A stretch of 64,000 nt of DNA, from contig NZ_UNRE01000009.1 in the NCBI RefSeq assembly GCF_900537085.1, positions 129,001 to 193,000 of the forward strand, in the 5' to 3' direction. Each line of letters opens with the position of its first letter. Position 1 is the first letter of the stretch. This DNA is from Agarivorans sp. Alg241-V36. Its GTDB lineage: Bacteria; Pseudomonadota; Gammaproteobacteria; Enterobacterales; Celerinatantimonadaceae. Shown in pieces: positions 1 to 7,585 of this stretch. Position numbers and translations under genes: made by a program. The notes beneath the pieces are model-generated. The model made no database searches. It worked only from the letters and a program-made list of their open reading frames with translations, and was not told where the DNA came from.

Positions 1-1
1 C

Positions 2-361
2 GAGATTTTGCCAAGCGGCTATTTATCAGCAGGCACAGGGTCAATGTTATTACTTGAACCTTGGTTGGCCCATGTTGGTGGTGCATTGCTATTTTGTATG
101 GGCGCTCTGATATGGGTGCTTCGTTCAAACTACCGCCGTTACGATAAATACAAAAAGTCTTTTATCCGCAAAACTAAAGCTATTCCCGAACCAGTATATG
201 AATTCATCCCCTTTTTGTACCTTGCCGGCAGCGTGCTGATTCTCAGCTTACTGTTTAACACACCAGCCCTAATTGTCGCGGCCTTAGCTGGATGTCGCGG
301 TTTGGTACTGCTATATAAACGTGCACATTACCGCAACCGCGGTTTAAGCCCAGCCAAGTAA
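2..361 (+). CDS. membrane protein of unknown function (5' end cut by window)
   Basis: The reading frame is open to the left edge, so the start may lie outside; a TTG at 8 is the first possible start inside. The visible part has a hydrophobic segment near residues 15-36, a basic loop rich in Arg, Tyr and Lys (about 40-58), and two further hydrophobic stretches near 68-98, ending in a basic tail. This looks like a small inner-membrane protein with two or three spans. I recognise no family. It lies upstream of prmA on the same strand with about 190 bases between them. Confidence 0.55.
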   Translation, partial: EILPSGYLSAGTGSMLLLEPWLAHVGGALLFCMGALIWVLRSNYRRYDKYKKSFIRKTKAIPEPVYEFIPFLYLAGSVLILSLLFNTPALIVAALAGCRGLVLLYKRAHYRNRGLSPAK

Positions 362-547
362 CAAATACTTAAAGATGTCGCACTTACTACTGGTAAAATC
401 CTTGGTAGCTAAATGCGGCTTTTTTACAAATTTAGTATTGTAAACATCGCCTCCCAGCATAGTCCCCCGTCGACTAGACTAATTTTATGATGATAAGCGC
501 AAACTAACGCAGTACACTTGCCGCCTAATCGAGTAGAGGAGCGGACA

Positions 548-1426
548 ATGCCTTGGATCCAGCTAAAAATAAACGCCACTAAAGATACAGCCGACGCCAT
601 TGGCGACATTCTTATGGAAACCGGCTGCCAAGCGGTTACCTTCTTAGACCGCCACGACACACCGGTATTTGAACCATTATTAGGTGAAACCCCTTTGTGG
701 GGCGATACCGATGTTCAAGGCCTATACGACGCCACAACCGATATGTCGCCGATTATTAATTTCTTACGAGAAGCGCTGATCCTAGAAGACGGCAACTACA
801 AACTAGACCAACTAGAAGATAAAGATTGGGAACGCGAATGGATGAAAGACTTTCATCCAATGCAATTTGGCGAACGTTTATGGATTTGCCCAAGCTGGAC
901 CGATGTACCCGATCCCAATGCGGTTAACGTTATGCTAGATCCCGGCCTAGCCTTTGGCACGGGTACCCACCCTACCACTGCACTTTGTTTAAAATGGCTA
1001 GACCAACTAGACCTTAGTGACAAAACCGTGGTGGACTTTGGCTGCGGTAGCGGCATACTAGCCATTGCCGCGATTAAGCTTGGCGCAAAACGCGTTGTAG
1101 GCATAGACATTGACCCACAAGCGATTTTAGCGAGTCGCGACAATGCCGAGCGCAATGGCGTGGCCGACAAGCTAGAACTCTACTTACCTAAAGACCAACC
1201 TAAAGATTTCCAAGCAGACATAGTAGTAGCCAATATATTAGCTGGCCCACTTAAAGAGCTCAGCGAAATCATTCTTGCCTACCTAAAACCGCAAGGTTCT
1301 ATTGCCCTATCAGGCATTTTGGAAGAGCAGAGTGAGGCGGTAGTAACAGCCTATCAAACACAGTGCAATATGGATCCGGTTGTTCTTGATCAAGAATGGT
1401 GTCGATTAAGCGGAACTAAGCGCTAA
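548..1426 (+). CDS. prmA: ribosomal protein L11 methyltransferase PrmA
   Basis: PrmA uses S-adenosylmethionine to trimethylate ribosomal protein L11 in the cytoplasm. The 292-residue product matches the family length (E. coli 293). An N-terminal L11-recognition domain is followed by a Rossmann methyltransferase domain with the SAM motif [15 protein letters not shown] and the catalytic-loop motif [10 protein letters not shown]. The frame is open upstream to a TTG at 518, but the ATG at 548 has a purine-rich ribosome site (gagga) about seven bases before it and gives the normal PWIQLK N-terminus. dusB and fis follow on the same strand, an arrangement known from related gammaproteobacteria. Confidence 0.96.
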   Translation: MPWIQLKINATKDTADAIGDILMETGCQAVTFLDRHDTPVFEPLLGETPLWGDTDVQGLYDATTDMSPIINFLREALILEDGNYKLDQLEDKDWEREWMKDFHPMQFGERLWICPSWTDVPDPNAVNVMLDPGLAFGTGTHPTTALCLKWLDQLDLSDKTVVDFGCGSGILAIAAIKLGAKRVVGIDIDPQAILASRDNAERNGVADKLELYLPKDQPKDFQADIVVANILAGPLKELSEIILAYLKPQGSIALSGILEEQSEAVVTAYQTQCNMDPVVLDQEWCRLSGTKR

Positions 1427-1589
1427 GTTAACCAATATTGTGGCGCAAACCCATGACTAAAGGGTTTGCTGCCATATTCTGCATCTAAAAATCCAGCTTT
1501 TTTTTTGAAAAATGTTCAAAATATAGCCTTTTCAGCGTGCCTAAAAAGTCGTAAACTACGCCGCCCTGAGATTGAGAAGAACGACAGTC

Positions 1590-2546
1590 ATGCAAATAGG
1601 CAGTTACAAGCTGGACAATCCGGTGATACTAGCGCCTATGGCTGGAATTACCGATCAACCCTTTCGTCGCTTATGTTGGCGTTTAGGTGCAGGGCTTACG
1701 GTTTCAGAGATGGTGTCCAGTAACCCACGGGTTTGGAACAGTAAAAAATCGCTAGACCGTATGGTTCACCTAGATGAATGTGGCATACGCAGTGTTCAGA
1801 TAGCAGGTTCAGATCCAGAATTGATGGCTCTCGCCGCCCAACATAATGTGGCAAATGGCGCGCAAATCATCGATATCAATATGGGCTGCCCAGCTAAAAA
1901 GGTAAACAAAAAGTTAGCTGGTTCGGCGCTATTGCAGCAACCCGAGCTAGTAGAAAAAATTCTTGATGCTGTTGTGCAGGCGGTAGAAGTGCCAGTGACC
2001 CTTAAGATCCGTACTGGGTGGTCACCAGAACATCGCAATGCTTTGCAAATTGCCAAGCTTGCAGAAGCCGCCGGTATTCAATCTTTAGCCATACATGGTC
2101 GGACGCGAGCATGCATGTATAAAGGTTTAGCCGAGTACGACACCATTAAAGCAGTAAAAAAAGAAGTTTCGATACCGATTGTGGCAAATGGCGACATCAC
2201 CACACCGGAGCAAGCCAAACACGTTTTGGATTACACCGGCGCGGACGCCATCATGATAGGTCGAGGAGCTCAAGGTAACCCTTGGCTTTTCAGAGAAATT
2301 AATCACTTCTTAAGCACTGGGCAGCATTTAGATGCCCCCAAGGCTGAAGAAGTGAAGGAAGTAATGCTTCACCACTTAGACAACCTGTATACACATTACG
2401 GGGAGTATCAAGGGGTACGTATCGCTCGCAAACATGTGGGGTGGTACTTGAAGCAGTTAGCGGACACGGATGAGTTTCGTAGCCAGTTTAACCAGCTTGA
2501 ATCAGCCCTGGTACAAACGTCCGCGATTGAACAGTTTTTCGAATAG
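1590..2546 (+). CDS. dusB: tRNA-dihydrouridine synthase B
   Basis: DusB is an FMN-dependent enzyme that reduces uridine to dihydrouridine in tRNA. The 318-residue product begins [19 protein letters not shown], the usual phosphate/FMN-barrel start, and carries the Dus signature NMGCPAKKV with the catalytic Cys, the HGRTR motif, and VANGDI plus [11 protein letters not shown] for FMN binding. The ATG at 1590 is preferred over the in-frame TTG at 1572 because it gives the family start and has a gagaag ribosome site upstream. fis follows 35 bases downstream, the conserved dusB-fis operon. Confidence 0.97.
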   Translation: MQIGSYKLDNPVILAPMAGITDQPFRRLCWRLGAGLTVSEMVSSNPRVWNSKKSLDRMVHLDECGIRSVQIAGSDPELMALAAQHNVANGAQIIDINMGCPAKKVNKKLAGSALLQQPELVEKILDAVVQAVEVPVTLKIRTGWSPEHRNALQIAKLAEAAGIQSLAIHGRTRACMYKGLAEYDTIKAVKKEVSIPIVANGDITTPEQAKHVLDYTGADAIMIGRGAQGNPWLFREINHFLSTGQHLDAPKAEEVKEVMLHHLDNLYTHYGEYQGVRIARKHVGWYLKQLADTDEFRSQFNQLESALVQTSAIEQFFE

Positions 2547-2581
2547 TTGTGATCATTAATTAATTAAAAAGAGCGTCAAGT

Positions 2582-2881
2582 ATGTTTGATTCAAATACCA
2601 CCACAAACACACTTTCTACTATGACTAGCAGTGCTACTAGCACTGAAGTGAAAGAACGTCCATTACGCGATTCAGTTGAGCAAGCATTGCGCAACTACTT
2701 CGCACAGTTAAATGGCGAAGATGTGTCTGAATTGTACGAATTAGTACTATCTGAAGTTGAAGCTCCGTTGCTTGACGTAGTTATGCAATACACTCGCGGC
2801 AACCAAACCCGCGCTTCAATCATGTTAGGTATCAACCGCGGTACTTTACGCAAAAAATTGAAAAAATACGGCATGAACTAA
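2582..2881 (+). CDS. fis: DNA-binding protein Fis
   Basis: Fis is a nucleoid protein and growth-phase regulator that bends DNA and activates rRNA, tRNA and many other promoters. At 99 residues it matches the family (98 in E. coli). The C-terminal helix-turn-helix is clear: [20 protein letters not shown] followed by [11 protein letters not shown]. The N-terminal 20 residues are Ser/Thr-rich, as is typical of the variable arm. It is the distal gene of dusB-fis and is followed by a good intrinsic terminator. Confidence 0.98.
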   Translation: MFDSNTTTNTLSTMTSSATSTEVKERPLRDSVEQALRNYFAQLNGEDVSELYELVLSEVEAPLLDVVMQYTRGNQTRASIMLGINRGTLRKKLKKYGMN

Positions 2882-2903
2882 GCTAAGGCTTAGATTTTGC
2901 TCA

Positions 2904-2934
2904 AAAAGGCCTATCTGTTGATAGGCCTTTTTTA
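2904..2934 (+). terminator. intrinsic terminator after fis
   Basis: The arms AAAGGCCTAT and ATAGGCCTTT flank a short loop (ctgttg) and run into a T tract, 22 bases after the fis stop codon. Confidence 0.9.
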
Positions 2935-2970
2935 TTGCGTTCGATTTATTCTTAGTATGTAGCTAAGCAT

Positions 2971-3005
2971 AAAAAAGCCCAGCAGACCTAAGTCGTTTGT
3001 TGGGC
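2971..3005 (-). terminator. terminator-like hairpin downstream of udp
   Basis: On the minus strand, GCCCAACA and TGCTGGGC pair (one A-C mismatch) and are followed by a run of six T. This suits termination of udp transcription. It lies beyond a second, perfect hairpin at 3023-3052. Confidence 0.7.
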
Positions 3006-3022
3006 AAAAATTCAGAAAGGAC

Positions 3023-3052
3023 TGCCAATACATCAGACAAAATGTATTGGCA
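3023..3052 (-). repeat. perfect 11-bp inverted repeat after udp
   Basis: The arms TGCCAATACAT and ATGTATTGGCA are perfectly complementary and separated by 8 bases, starting 8 bases after the udp stop. No T run follows directly on the minus strand, so it may stabilise the mRNA 3' end ahead of the terminator at 2971-3005. Confidence 0.6.
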
Positions 3053-3060
3053 CTTTATTG

Positions 3061-3828
3061 TTAGCCAAGCATCTTACGTGCGGCTTCTACAACAATGTTT
3101 ACCGCTTGGTGTTCGGTGTTTTTCATCAAGCTCTCATCTGGAATTTCTTGCTGGGTGCGGTTTACAATAACTCCGGCTACACAGCCTGCTTTTAAGCCTT
3201 GCGATGCACACATGGTAAATAAGGTGGCGCTTTCCATTTCAAAGTTAAGCACGCCCATGGCTTGCCACTCTTCCATAGAGCCTTGGAAGGCTTTAACTAC
3301 TCGGCCAGATACGGTGTCGTAGCGCTCTTGCCCTGGGTAAAAAGTATCACTTGAAGCAGTAACTCCCACATGACAAGTCGCGTTTGCATCTAAAGCCGCG
3401 CTATTTAAGGCCTGCATACATGAGAAATCGGCCACAGCGGGGAATTGCATCGGCGCAAAGTGGCTACTTGCACCATCTAAGCGAACTGAAGCAGTGGTAA
3501 CAATGACGTCTCCCACATTAATGTGCGGTTGAATTGCGCCAGTGGTACCCACTCGCAGGAATGTACGAATACCTAGTTGAGCCAGCTCTTCTACAGCGAT
3601 AGAGGTAGATGGGCCACCAATGCCAGTAGAACATACCACCACAGGGGTACCATCTAATTTACCTAGGTAAGAGGTAAACTCGCGCTGCGAGGCCAGCAAT
3701 TCCGGCTCGTCTAATAAAGAGGCAATACGCTCTACCCGCTGCGGGTCACCAGGAATAATGGCTAAGGTTGCGCCTTTCAGCATGTCGGGATTTAAGCCAA
3801 GATGAAATACACTCGCTTGCTGGTTCAT
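3061..3828 (-). CDS. udp: uridine phosphorylase
   Basis: Udp converts uridine and phosphate to uracil and ribose 1-phosphate in pyrimidine salvage. The 255-residue protein (E. coli 253) has the nucleoside phosphorylase phosphate-binding motif [13 protein letters not shown], the family signature [17 protein letters not shown] and RVGTTGAIQ, and the purine/pyrimidine-site segment [12 protein letters not shown]. It is monocistronic, between fis and a divergent lipoprotein gene. In enterics udp is under CytR and CRP control; I did not find a convincing site for either here. Confidence 0.96.
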   Translation of the reverse strand: MNQQASVFHLGLNPDMLKGATLAIIPGDPQRVERIASLLDEPELLASQREFTSYLGKLDGTPVVVCSTGIGGPSTSIAVEELAQLGIRTFLRVGTTGAIQPHINVGDVIVTTASVRLDGASSHFAPMQFPAVADFSCMQALNSAALDANATCHVGVTASSDTFYPGQERYDTVSGRVVKAFQGSMEEWQAMGVLNFEMESATLFTMCASQGLKAGCVAGVIVNRTQQEIPDESLMKNTEHQAVNIVVEAARKMLG

Positions 3829-4070
3829 GTTTACCTACTTAATGTCGTCCAATGATTGATGAGCAGAGCATAGGACGAGAACTGAGCAATAAGTGTGAAA
3901 CATCTCGCATTTGAAGTGAACTTAGCCGGGATTAGCTCGATAGTTACTGCTTGTGTTGATCGAAAAACCAGCTCAAAAAAACATTAAATTTATCAAAAAT
4001 CGAACTTTTCTCGTCCGCTGTGTTCTACAATAGCTTGAAATAGTTTTTGTGCTTACTTGAGGTAACTACC

Positions 4071-4478
4071 ATGAAAAAACAGCTACTTATTGGTTTAACC
4101 CTAAGCCTAGGCTTAATGGGCTGCGCCAGTAAACAATCGGAGCCAAGCATGGATTTAGCAGATAGCCGTTGGTATATGACCGGTGACTTTTACAACATTG
4201 CCGATATTAAATTGCCAGCATTCACTTTGGAAGAAAATGACCAAGGCTATAAAATCTCTGGCACTACTGGCTGCAACAACTTTTTTGGCCAGGCAGAGTG
4301 GGATGGTAAACAACTCACAGTAAATCAGCCTATTGGCATGACTCGCATGTTGTGTGACGACACCGCCAACAAGATTGAAATGGAATTTGTTCAAGCGCTG
4401 GAGAAGCCAATCATGAGCGATGGAGAAAACCTTCGCCTAAACAATGGCGCTAAGTTTAAGCGAGTCCCAAAAAGCTAA
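4071..4478 (+). CDS. META-domain (HslJ-like) lipoprotein
   Basis: The protein has a 135-residue precursor with a lipoprotein signal: basic start MKK, hydrophobic core, then lipobox LMGC at the end of a roughly 18-residue leader. The rest matches the META/HslJ fold: a WYM motif near the start, GYKISGTTGCNNFFGQ (the typical SGxxGCNxFxG core), and MTRMLCDDTANKIEMEF in the second half. HslJ relatives are linked to heat shock and novobiocin resistance in E. coli; the biochemical role is unknown. The ATG at 4071 with gaggt upstream is chosen over an in-frame upstream start because it begins the signal peptide. Confidence 0.85.
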   Translation: MKKQLLIGLTLSLGLMGCASKQSEPSMDLADSRWYMTGDFYNIADIKLPAFTLEENDQGYKISGTTGCNNFFGQAEWDGKQLTVNQPIGMTRMLCDDTANKIEMEFVQALEKPIMSDGENLRLNNGAKFKRVPKS

Positions 4479-4520
4479 TAATGGCAATCATACTAAGTAA
4501 GTAATGAGCAATAACACCGG

Positions 4521-4602
4521 AAAATACTCGAAAACAAAGCAGGACTTTTCGATAAGTAGTGATTCTACATTCAAAAATTCTAAGGCAGTTATCGAGTATT
4601 TT
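4521..4602. repeat. widely spaced 11-bp inverted repeat
   Basis: AAAATACTCGA (4521-4531) and TCGAGTATTTT (4592-4602) are perfect complements separated by 60 bases, in the gap between two convergent genes. The right arm is followed by aa rather than T, so it is not a standard terminator. Function unknown. Confidence 0.45.
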
Positions 4603-4646
4603 AATCCGTTAGCATGCACTGTTACTTGGTACGATTGGTATAAGAC

Positions 4647-5693
4647 TTAAGCGGCAGTACTAAACCAACGCTGCCGCGCATCTTTAACTCCCGCCAACAG
4701 CATCAGTGCTGCAATCACTACACTACTACTTACAACCCACCAGCTATTCACCAAATGATGCTCTTGCCACTCAACTGGGTTTACCTGCCACTGCCATTGG
4801 CTAATCGCCCAATCTAGGCCCCAGCCAAATGCCATGGCACTAGCTATCACGCCCACCAAATAGGCAACTAAGGCGCGCATTCCCATTTCTTGGCGAACTA
4901 GCATTAAAGTCGCAATATTGGTCGCTGGCCCTGCGAGCATAAACACCAAGGCGGCACCGGGAGAGATCCCCGCAATAATGAGGCCAGCTGCAATAGGTGT
5001 TGAAGCCGTGGCGCAAATGTACATAGGGATCCCCACTAATACCATCACCACCATGGTGATCCAGCCTTGGCCCCAGCGCGTCATAAAGCTTTCGGGTAAA
5101 TAAGTTTGAATAAGCGCGGCAAATACCAAACCAAGAAGTAGCCATAAGTAACTGTCGGCAACTAATTCAACAAAGCTATTGCTCCATTGTTTGGCTTTGC
5201 TGGCAATGCTGCAGTGTTTGGTTTGAGGTTTTGCTTCGCTGCCACAAGCGCTTTTGCTGCAACAAGTTTTCGCAGCGGCAGGCTGAGCCGCATCACTTTC
5301 ATCTTTTCCCACTAATAAGCCAGCAACAATGGCACTTGCTACTGCCGCTACAGGCCTTACAACTGCCATTATCGGCCCTAACAAGGCGTAGGATACAGCG
5401 ACTGAATCAACCCCCGTTTCTGGTGTAGCAATCAAAAATGAAGTGGTGGCGCTTTTAGATGCGCCAGCTCGGCGCAGCCCCATCGCTGCGGGGATAACAC
5501 CGCAAGAACACAAGGGTAAAGGCGCGCCAATTAGCGCCGCCTTTACCGTAGTGCTCGCTTTGTTATTGCCTAAATGCTTGGCTAACCAGCGACTGGGCAG
5601 GCCAAGCTTTAAACTTGCCGCAATCACAAAGCCCAAAAACAACCACGGTGCTGCACTCAAAAACAAATCGATAAAATTATTCAATAGCATCAT
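4647..5693 (-). CDS. SO_0444-type Cu/Zn efflux permease (DUF318/ArsP-like)
   Basis: This 348-residue multi-span membrane protein belongs to the permease family PF03773. It has two repeated halves, each with conserved glycine- and proline-rich segments: AALIGAPLPLCSCGVIPAAM in the first half and VGIPMYICATASTPIAAGL in the second. The CSCG motif is typical. A central cytoplasmic loop (about residues 135-170) carries several Cys, including TCCSKSACGS, a likely metal-binding stretch. The gene starts inside the 3' end of the upstream ZntR-like regulator gene (17 bases of overlap), so the two are co-transcribed. Zinc or a similar divalent metal is the inferred substrate. Confidence 0.82.
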   Translation of the reverse strand: MMLLNNFIDLFLSAAPWLFLGFVIAASLKLGLPSRWLAKHLGNNKASTTVKAALIGAPLPLCSCGVIPAAMGLRRAGASKSATTSFLIATPETGVDSVAVSYALLGPIMAVVRPVAAVASAIVAGLLVGKDESDAAQPAAAKTCCSKSACGSEAKPQTKHCSIASKAKQWSNSFVELVADSYLWLLLGLVFAALIQTYLPESFMTRWGQGWITMVVMVLVGIPMYICATASTPIAAGLIIAGISPGAALVFMLAGPATNIATLMLVRQEMGMRALVAYLVGVIASAMAFGWGLDWAISQWQWQVNPVEWQEHHLVNSWWVVSSSVVIAALMLLAGVKDARQRWFSTAA

Positions 5694-6084
5694 CTAAGGC
5701 CTTTAATATTGAGCAAGAGCGGGCGCTTTCGTCGCCACCACAGCATGCGTCGTGCAGTGTTTTTAAAGTAGTTTCAAAAGCTTTTAGCTCTGCCAATTGT
5801 TGTTGTACTTTCTCTAGCTTCTGGCCAACAACACTGCTCACATCGTTACAACTTGCTGTTTCTGCATGCTCACGCAGGGTGAGTAATTCCAAGATGTCTT
5901 TAATCGACAAACCTGCCTGCTTAGCGCGTTGAATAAAACCTAAACGCGCCAAATCTTGTTTGCTATACATACGGTAGAGATTCTCGCCACGGGCAGCCGG
6001 TACCAGCAAACCTTTTCGCTCGTAAAAGCGCAGCGTTTCTACAGTTAAACCACTTAGCTTGGCCAACTCGCCAATTTTGAACAT
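5677..6084 (-). CDS. ZntR-like MerR-family metal-responsive regulator
   Basis: A MerR-family activator of 135 residues. The N-terminal winged helix starts MFKIGELAKLSGLTVETLRF with ERKGLL next, then a coiled coil, then a metal-binding end with Cys in the order CNDV ... DACCGG ... SCSIL, closely resembling E. coli ZntR. It probably senses Zn(II) (or Cd/Pb). Two in-frame ATGs exist: the first abuts the GGAGG with no spacing, so the third codon at 6084, six bases downstream, is chosen. The gene overlaps the permease gene, and a MerR-type promoter precedes it, implying autoregulation together with the permease. Confidence 0.88.
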   Translation of the reverse strand: MFKIGELAKLSGLTVETLRFYERKGLLVPAARGENLYRMYSKQDLARLGFIQRAKQAGLSIKDILELLTLREHAETASCNDVSSVVGQKLEKVQQQLAELKAFETTLKTLHDACCGGDESARSCSILKALDDAIE

Positions 6085-6104
6085 AAGCATCCTCCAATTG
6101 TTCT

Positions 6105-6136
6105 ATGATAAACCCTGTAGCTAGGTATAGGGTCAA
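6105..6136 (-). promoter_or_regulatory. MerR-type promoter/operator of the zntR-like operon
   Basis: Reading the minus strand, a -35 TTGACC (6131-6136) and a -10 TATCAT (6105-6110) are separated by 20 bases, longer than the usual 17. An imperfect dyad lies in the spacer: ACCCTATA (6126-6133) and TACAGGGT (6112-6119). Overlong spacers with such dyads are the hallmark of promoters that MerR-family regulators activate by DNA untwisting. Confidence 0.85.
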
Positions 6137-6152
6137 GCCTTTTTAGCGAACA

Positions 6153-6180
6153 AACAAAAAAAGCCTGAAGATTCAGGCTT
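6153..6180 (-). terminator. intrinsic terminator after the VOC gene
   Basis: On the minus strand AAGCCTGA and TCAGGCTT pair with a 4-base loop and are followed by a run of seven T. It lies 17 bases past the VOC gene stop and insulates the zntR-like promoter. Confidence 0.85.
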
Positions 6181-6197
6181 TGTGGCTTACAACATTG

Positions 6198-6614
6198 TTA
6201 ATCGTAATGATTGCGTTGCTCGGGCAGATCAGACGAGTATTCCACAAATTCAATTTCATAATCATTGGGATCTCTAAAATACACATTTCGCCGATAGGGA
6301 CTTTGAGCGCCTTCGTGATGAATGGCATATCCCGCTTTTAGCATTCGCGAAATTAGTCCATCTAAATCGACAGTACGATAAGCAAAGTGTGCCATCCCCA
6401 CCTGATTACCTTGCAAGGGACGGTTCTCTCCGTAACCTTGGTCATTAAACGTAAGGTATTGGTCATTATCGCCAAAGTGTAACCAGCGACGCTCTACGCC
6501 GTACCACGTTTGTTTGCCCTCTCCGCGTATATTCCAATGAGGGAAAGCCGCTTGATAAAAATCTAAGCTTTGCTGCATGTCTTTCACTACTAAGTTGAGA
6601 TGTTCTAATTGCAT
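6198..6614 (-). CDS. VOC-family (glyoxalase-like) protein
   Basis: A 138-residue vicinal-oxygen-chelate protein. It starts with the beta-strand motif MQLEHLNLVVKDMQQSLDFY, has MAHFAYRTVDLDGL in the middle and ends NVYFRDPNDYEIEFVEY, giving the His/His/Glu metal pattern of glyoxalase, bleomycin-resistance and dioxygenase relatives. Substrate cannot be read from the sequence. An AAGGAG ribosome site sits six bases before the ATG. It is divergent from soxR and has a near-perfect SoxR box in its promoter, so it is probably induced by redox-cycling compounds. Confidence 0.85.
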   Translation of the reverse strand: MQLEHLNLVVKDMQQSLDFYQAAFPHWNIRGEGKQTWYGVERRWLHFGDNDQYLTFNDQGYGENRPLQGNQVGMAHFAYRTVDLDGLISRMLKAGYAIHHEGAQSPYRRNVYFRDPNDYEIEFVEYSSDLPEQRNHYD

Positions 6615-6668
6615 AAGGCGCTCCTTGGCAGGCTAAGTGCTAAATCAATTTACTGTGTTGTAGTTGCT

Positions 6669-6699
6669 AGCCTAAAACCTCAACTTAACTTGAGGTAAA
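6669..6699 (-). promoter_or_regulatory. SoxR box and SoxR-type promoter
   Basis: The 18-base site CCTCAACTTAACTTGAGG (6678-6695) differs at one position from the E. coli soxS operator as I remember it. On the minus strand the -35 TTTACC (6694-6699) and a weak -10 TAGGCT (6669-6674) are 19 bases apart, the SoxR-specific spacing. The promoter points at the VOC gene; soxR is on the other side. Confidence 0.88.
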
Positions 6700-6739
6700 G
6701 TAATTTTTTGCCTAGTCTTTTAATTTTTGGAGCGAACAG

Positions 6740-7201
6740 ATGAATCAGCGGCCAAAGCAAGCTCTATCGATTGGCTTTGTAGCAAAGCGCTGCGGGGTTA
6801 AGGTATCTACCCTGCACTTCTACGAAACCAAAGGTTTAATCAATAGCTGGCGTAATCAAAGGAATCAGCGGCGTTATCACCCTGATGTATTGCGGCGCGT
6901 ATCGGTAATCAAAGCCGCCCAAGCCATGGGCATCAGTTTGGCGGAGATAAAACAAGCCTTTGCCAAGTTACCTGAGCAACGCACGCCCAATAAAACCGAC
7001 TGGCAAGCGCTCTCTCAGCAATGGCATCAAGGGCTTAATCAGCGGATTAAGCAACTAGAAAACTTGCGCGACTCTCTCACAGGCTGCATAGGCTGCGGCT
7101 GTTTATCAATGAAAAGCTGCCCGCTTTATAATCCTGAGGATAGCTTGGCTAGCGAGGGACAAGGACCGGTTATTTTAAATCGAAACAATCAGCCCTCATA
7201 A
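6740..7201 (+). CDS. soxR: redox-sensitive transcriptional activator SoxR
   Basis: SoxR is a MerR-family dimer with a [2Fe-2S] cluster; oxidation of the cluster turns on its target promoter. The 153-residue product has the winged helix SIGFVAKRCGVKVSTLHFYE, a dimer helix, and the cluster motif CIGCGCLSMKSC with Cys at about 116, 119, 121 and 127, followed by the characteristic CPLYNPED. No soxS-like AraC gene is adjacent; the divergent neighbour is a VOC enzyme with a SoxR box between them, a target type seen in non-enteric bacteria. Confidence 0.95.
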   Translation: MNQRPKQALSIGFVAKRCGVKVSTLHFYETKGLINSWRNQRNQRRYHPDVLRRVSVIKAAQAMGISLAEIKQAFAKLPEQRTPNKTDWQALSQQWHQGLNQRIKQLENLRDSLTGCIGCGCLSMKSCPLYNPEDSLASEGQGPVILNRNNQPS

Positions 7202-7280
7202 AAAATTCATGAATTGCTGCCATACTGAAGAACTATTTTCAGCCTTGGTACGTTCTATTAGTAACAACAAAGGAGTGTTT

Positions 7281-7457
7281 ATGTTTAATTTTCTTAAACC
7301 CAATCCACTAAAGCGGAAACGTCAAAAGTATGATGCCTTGCTCGAGTCAGCAATGTTGGCGCAACGACGCGGCGATATTATGACTTACTCGATGTTAAGT
7401 GCAGATGCCGACGAGTTATGGAAAGAGATCGAACAGCTAGAGTCTCAGCAAAAATAA
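7281..7457 (+). CDS. small DUF6435-type protein
   Basis: A 58-residue soluble protein starting MFNFLKPNPLKRKRQKYDAL with a following stretch in which AQRRGDI and a helical Glu/Leu-rich end are visible. I recognise the pattern (basic N-terminus, K-x-Y-x-x-L-L-E-x-A-M-x-A-Q-R-x-G-D-I) as the small family DUF6435. The function is unknown. The ATG at 7281 has a strong aaggag ribosome site; the open frame upstream to 7209 is discounted. Confidence 0.75.
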   Translation: MFNFLKPNPLKRKRQKYDALLESAMLAQRRGDIMTYSMLSADADELWKEIEQLESQQK

Positions 7458-7585
7458 CTAACAAACTCCACAGCAGCTGTTTCGCAAGTTACTAATATAA
7501 AAGTTATTTTATGGAAAATAGTTGAGTCATGCTGCTTAGCCGTCCATACTGGCTAAATATCAAGCAATTGTAATTTCTTAGTCAA

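Noticed and set aside
853-1170. Minus-strand open frame opposite prmA
   Set aside because: Lies wholly inside a well-supported gene, and its codon composition is that of an antisense shadow.
1445-1469. Hairpin GCAAACCC/GGGTTTGC after prmA
   Set aside because: The stem is real, but there is no T run and it may not block dusB-fis expression; not strong enough to list as a terminator.
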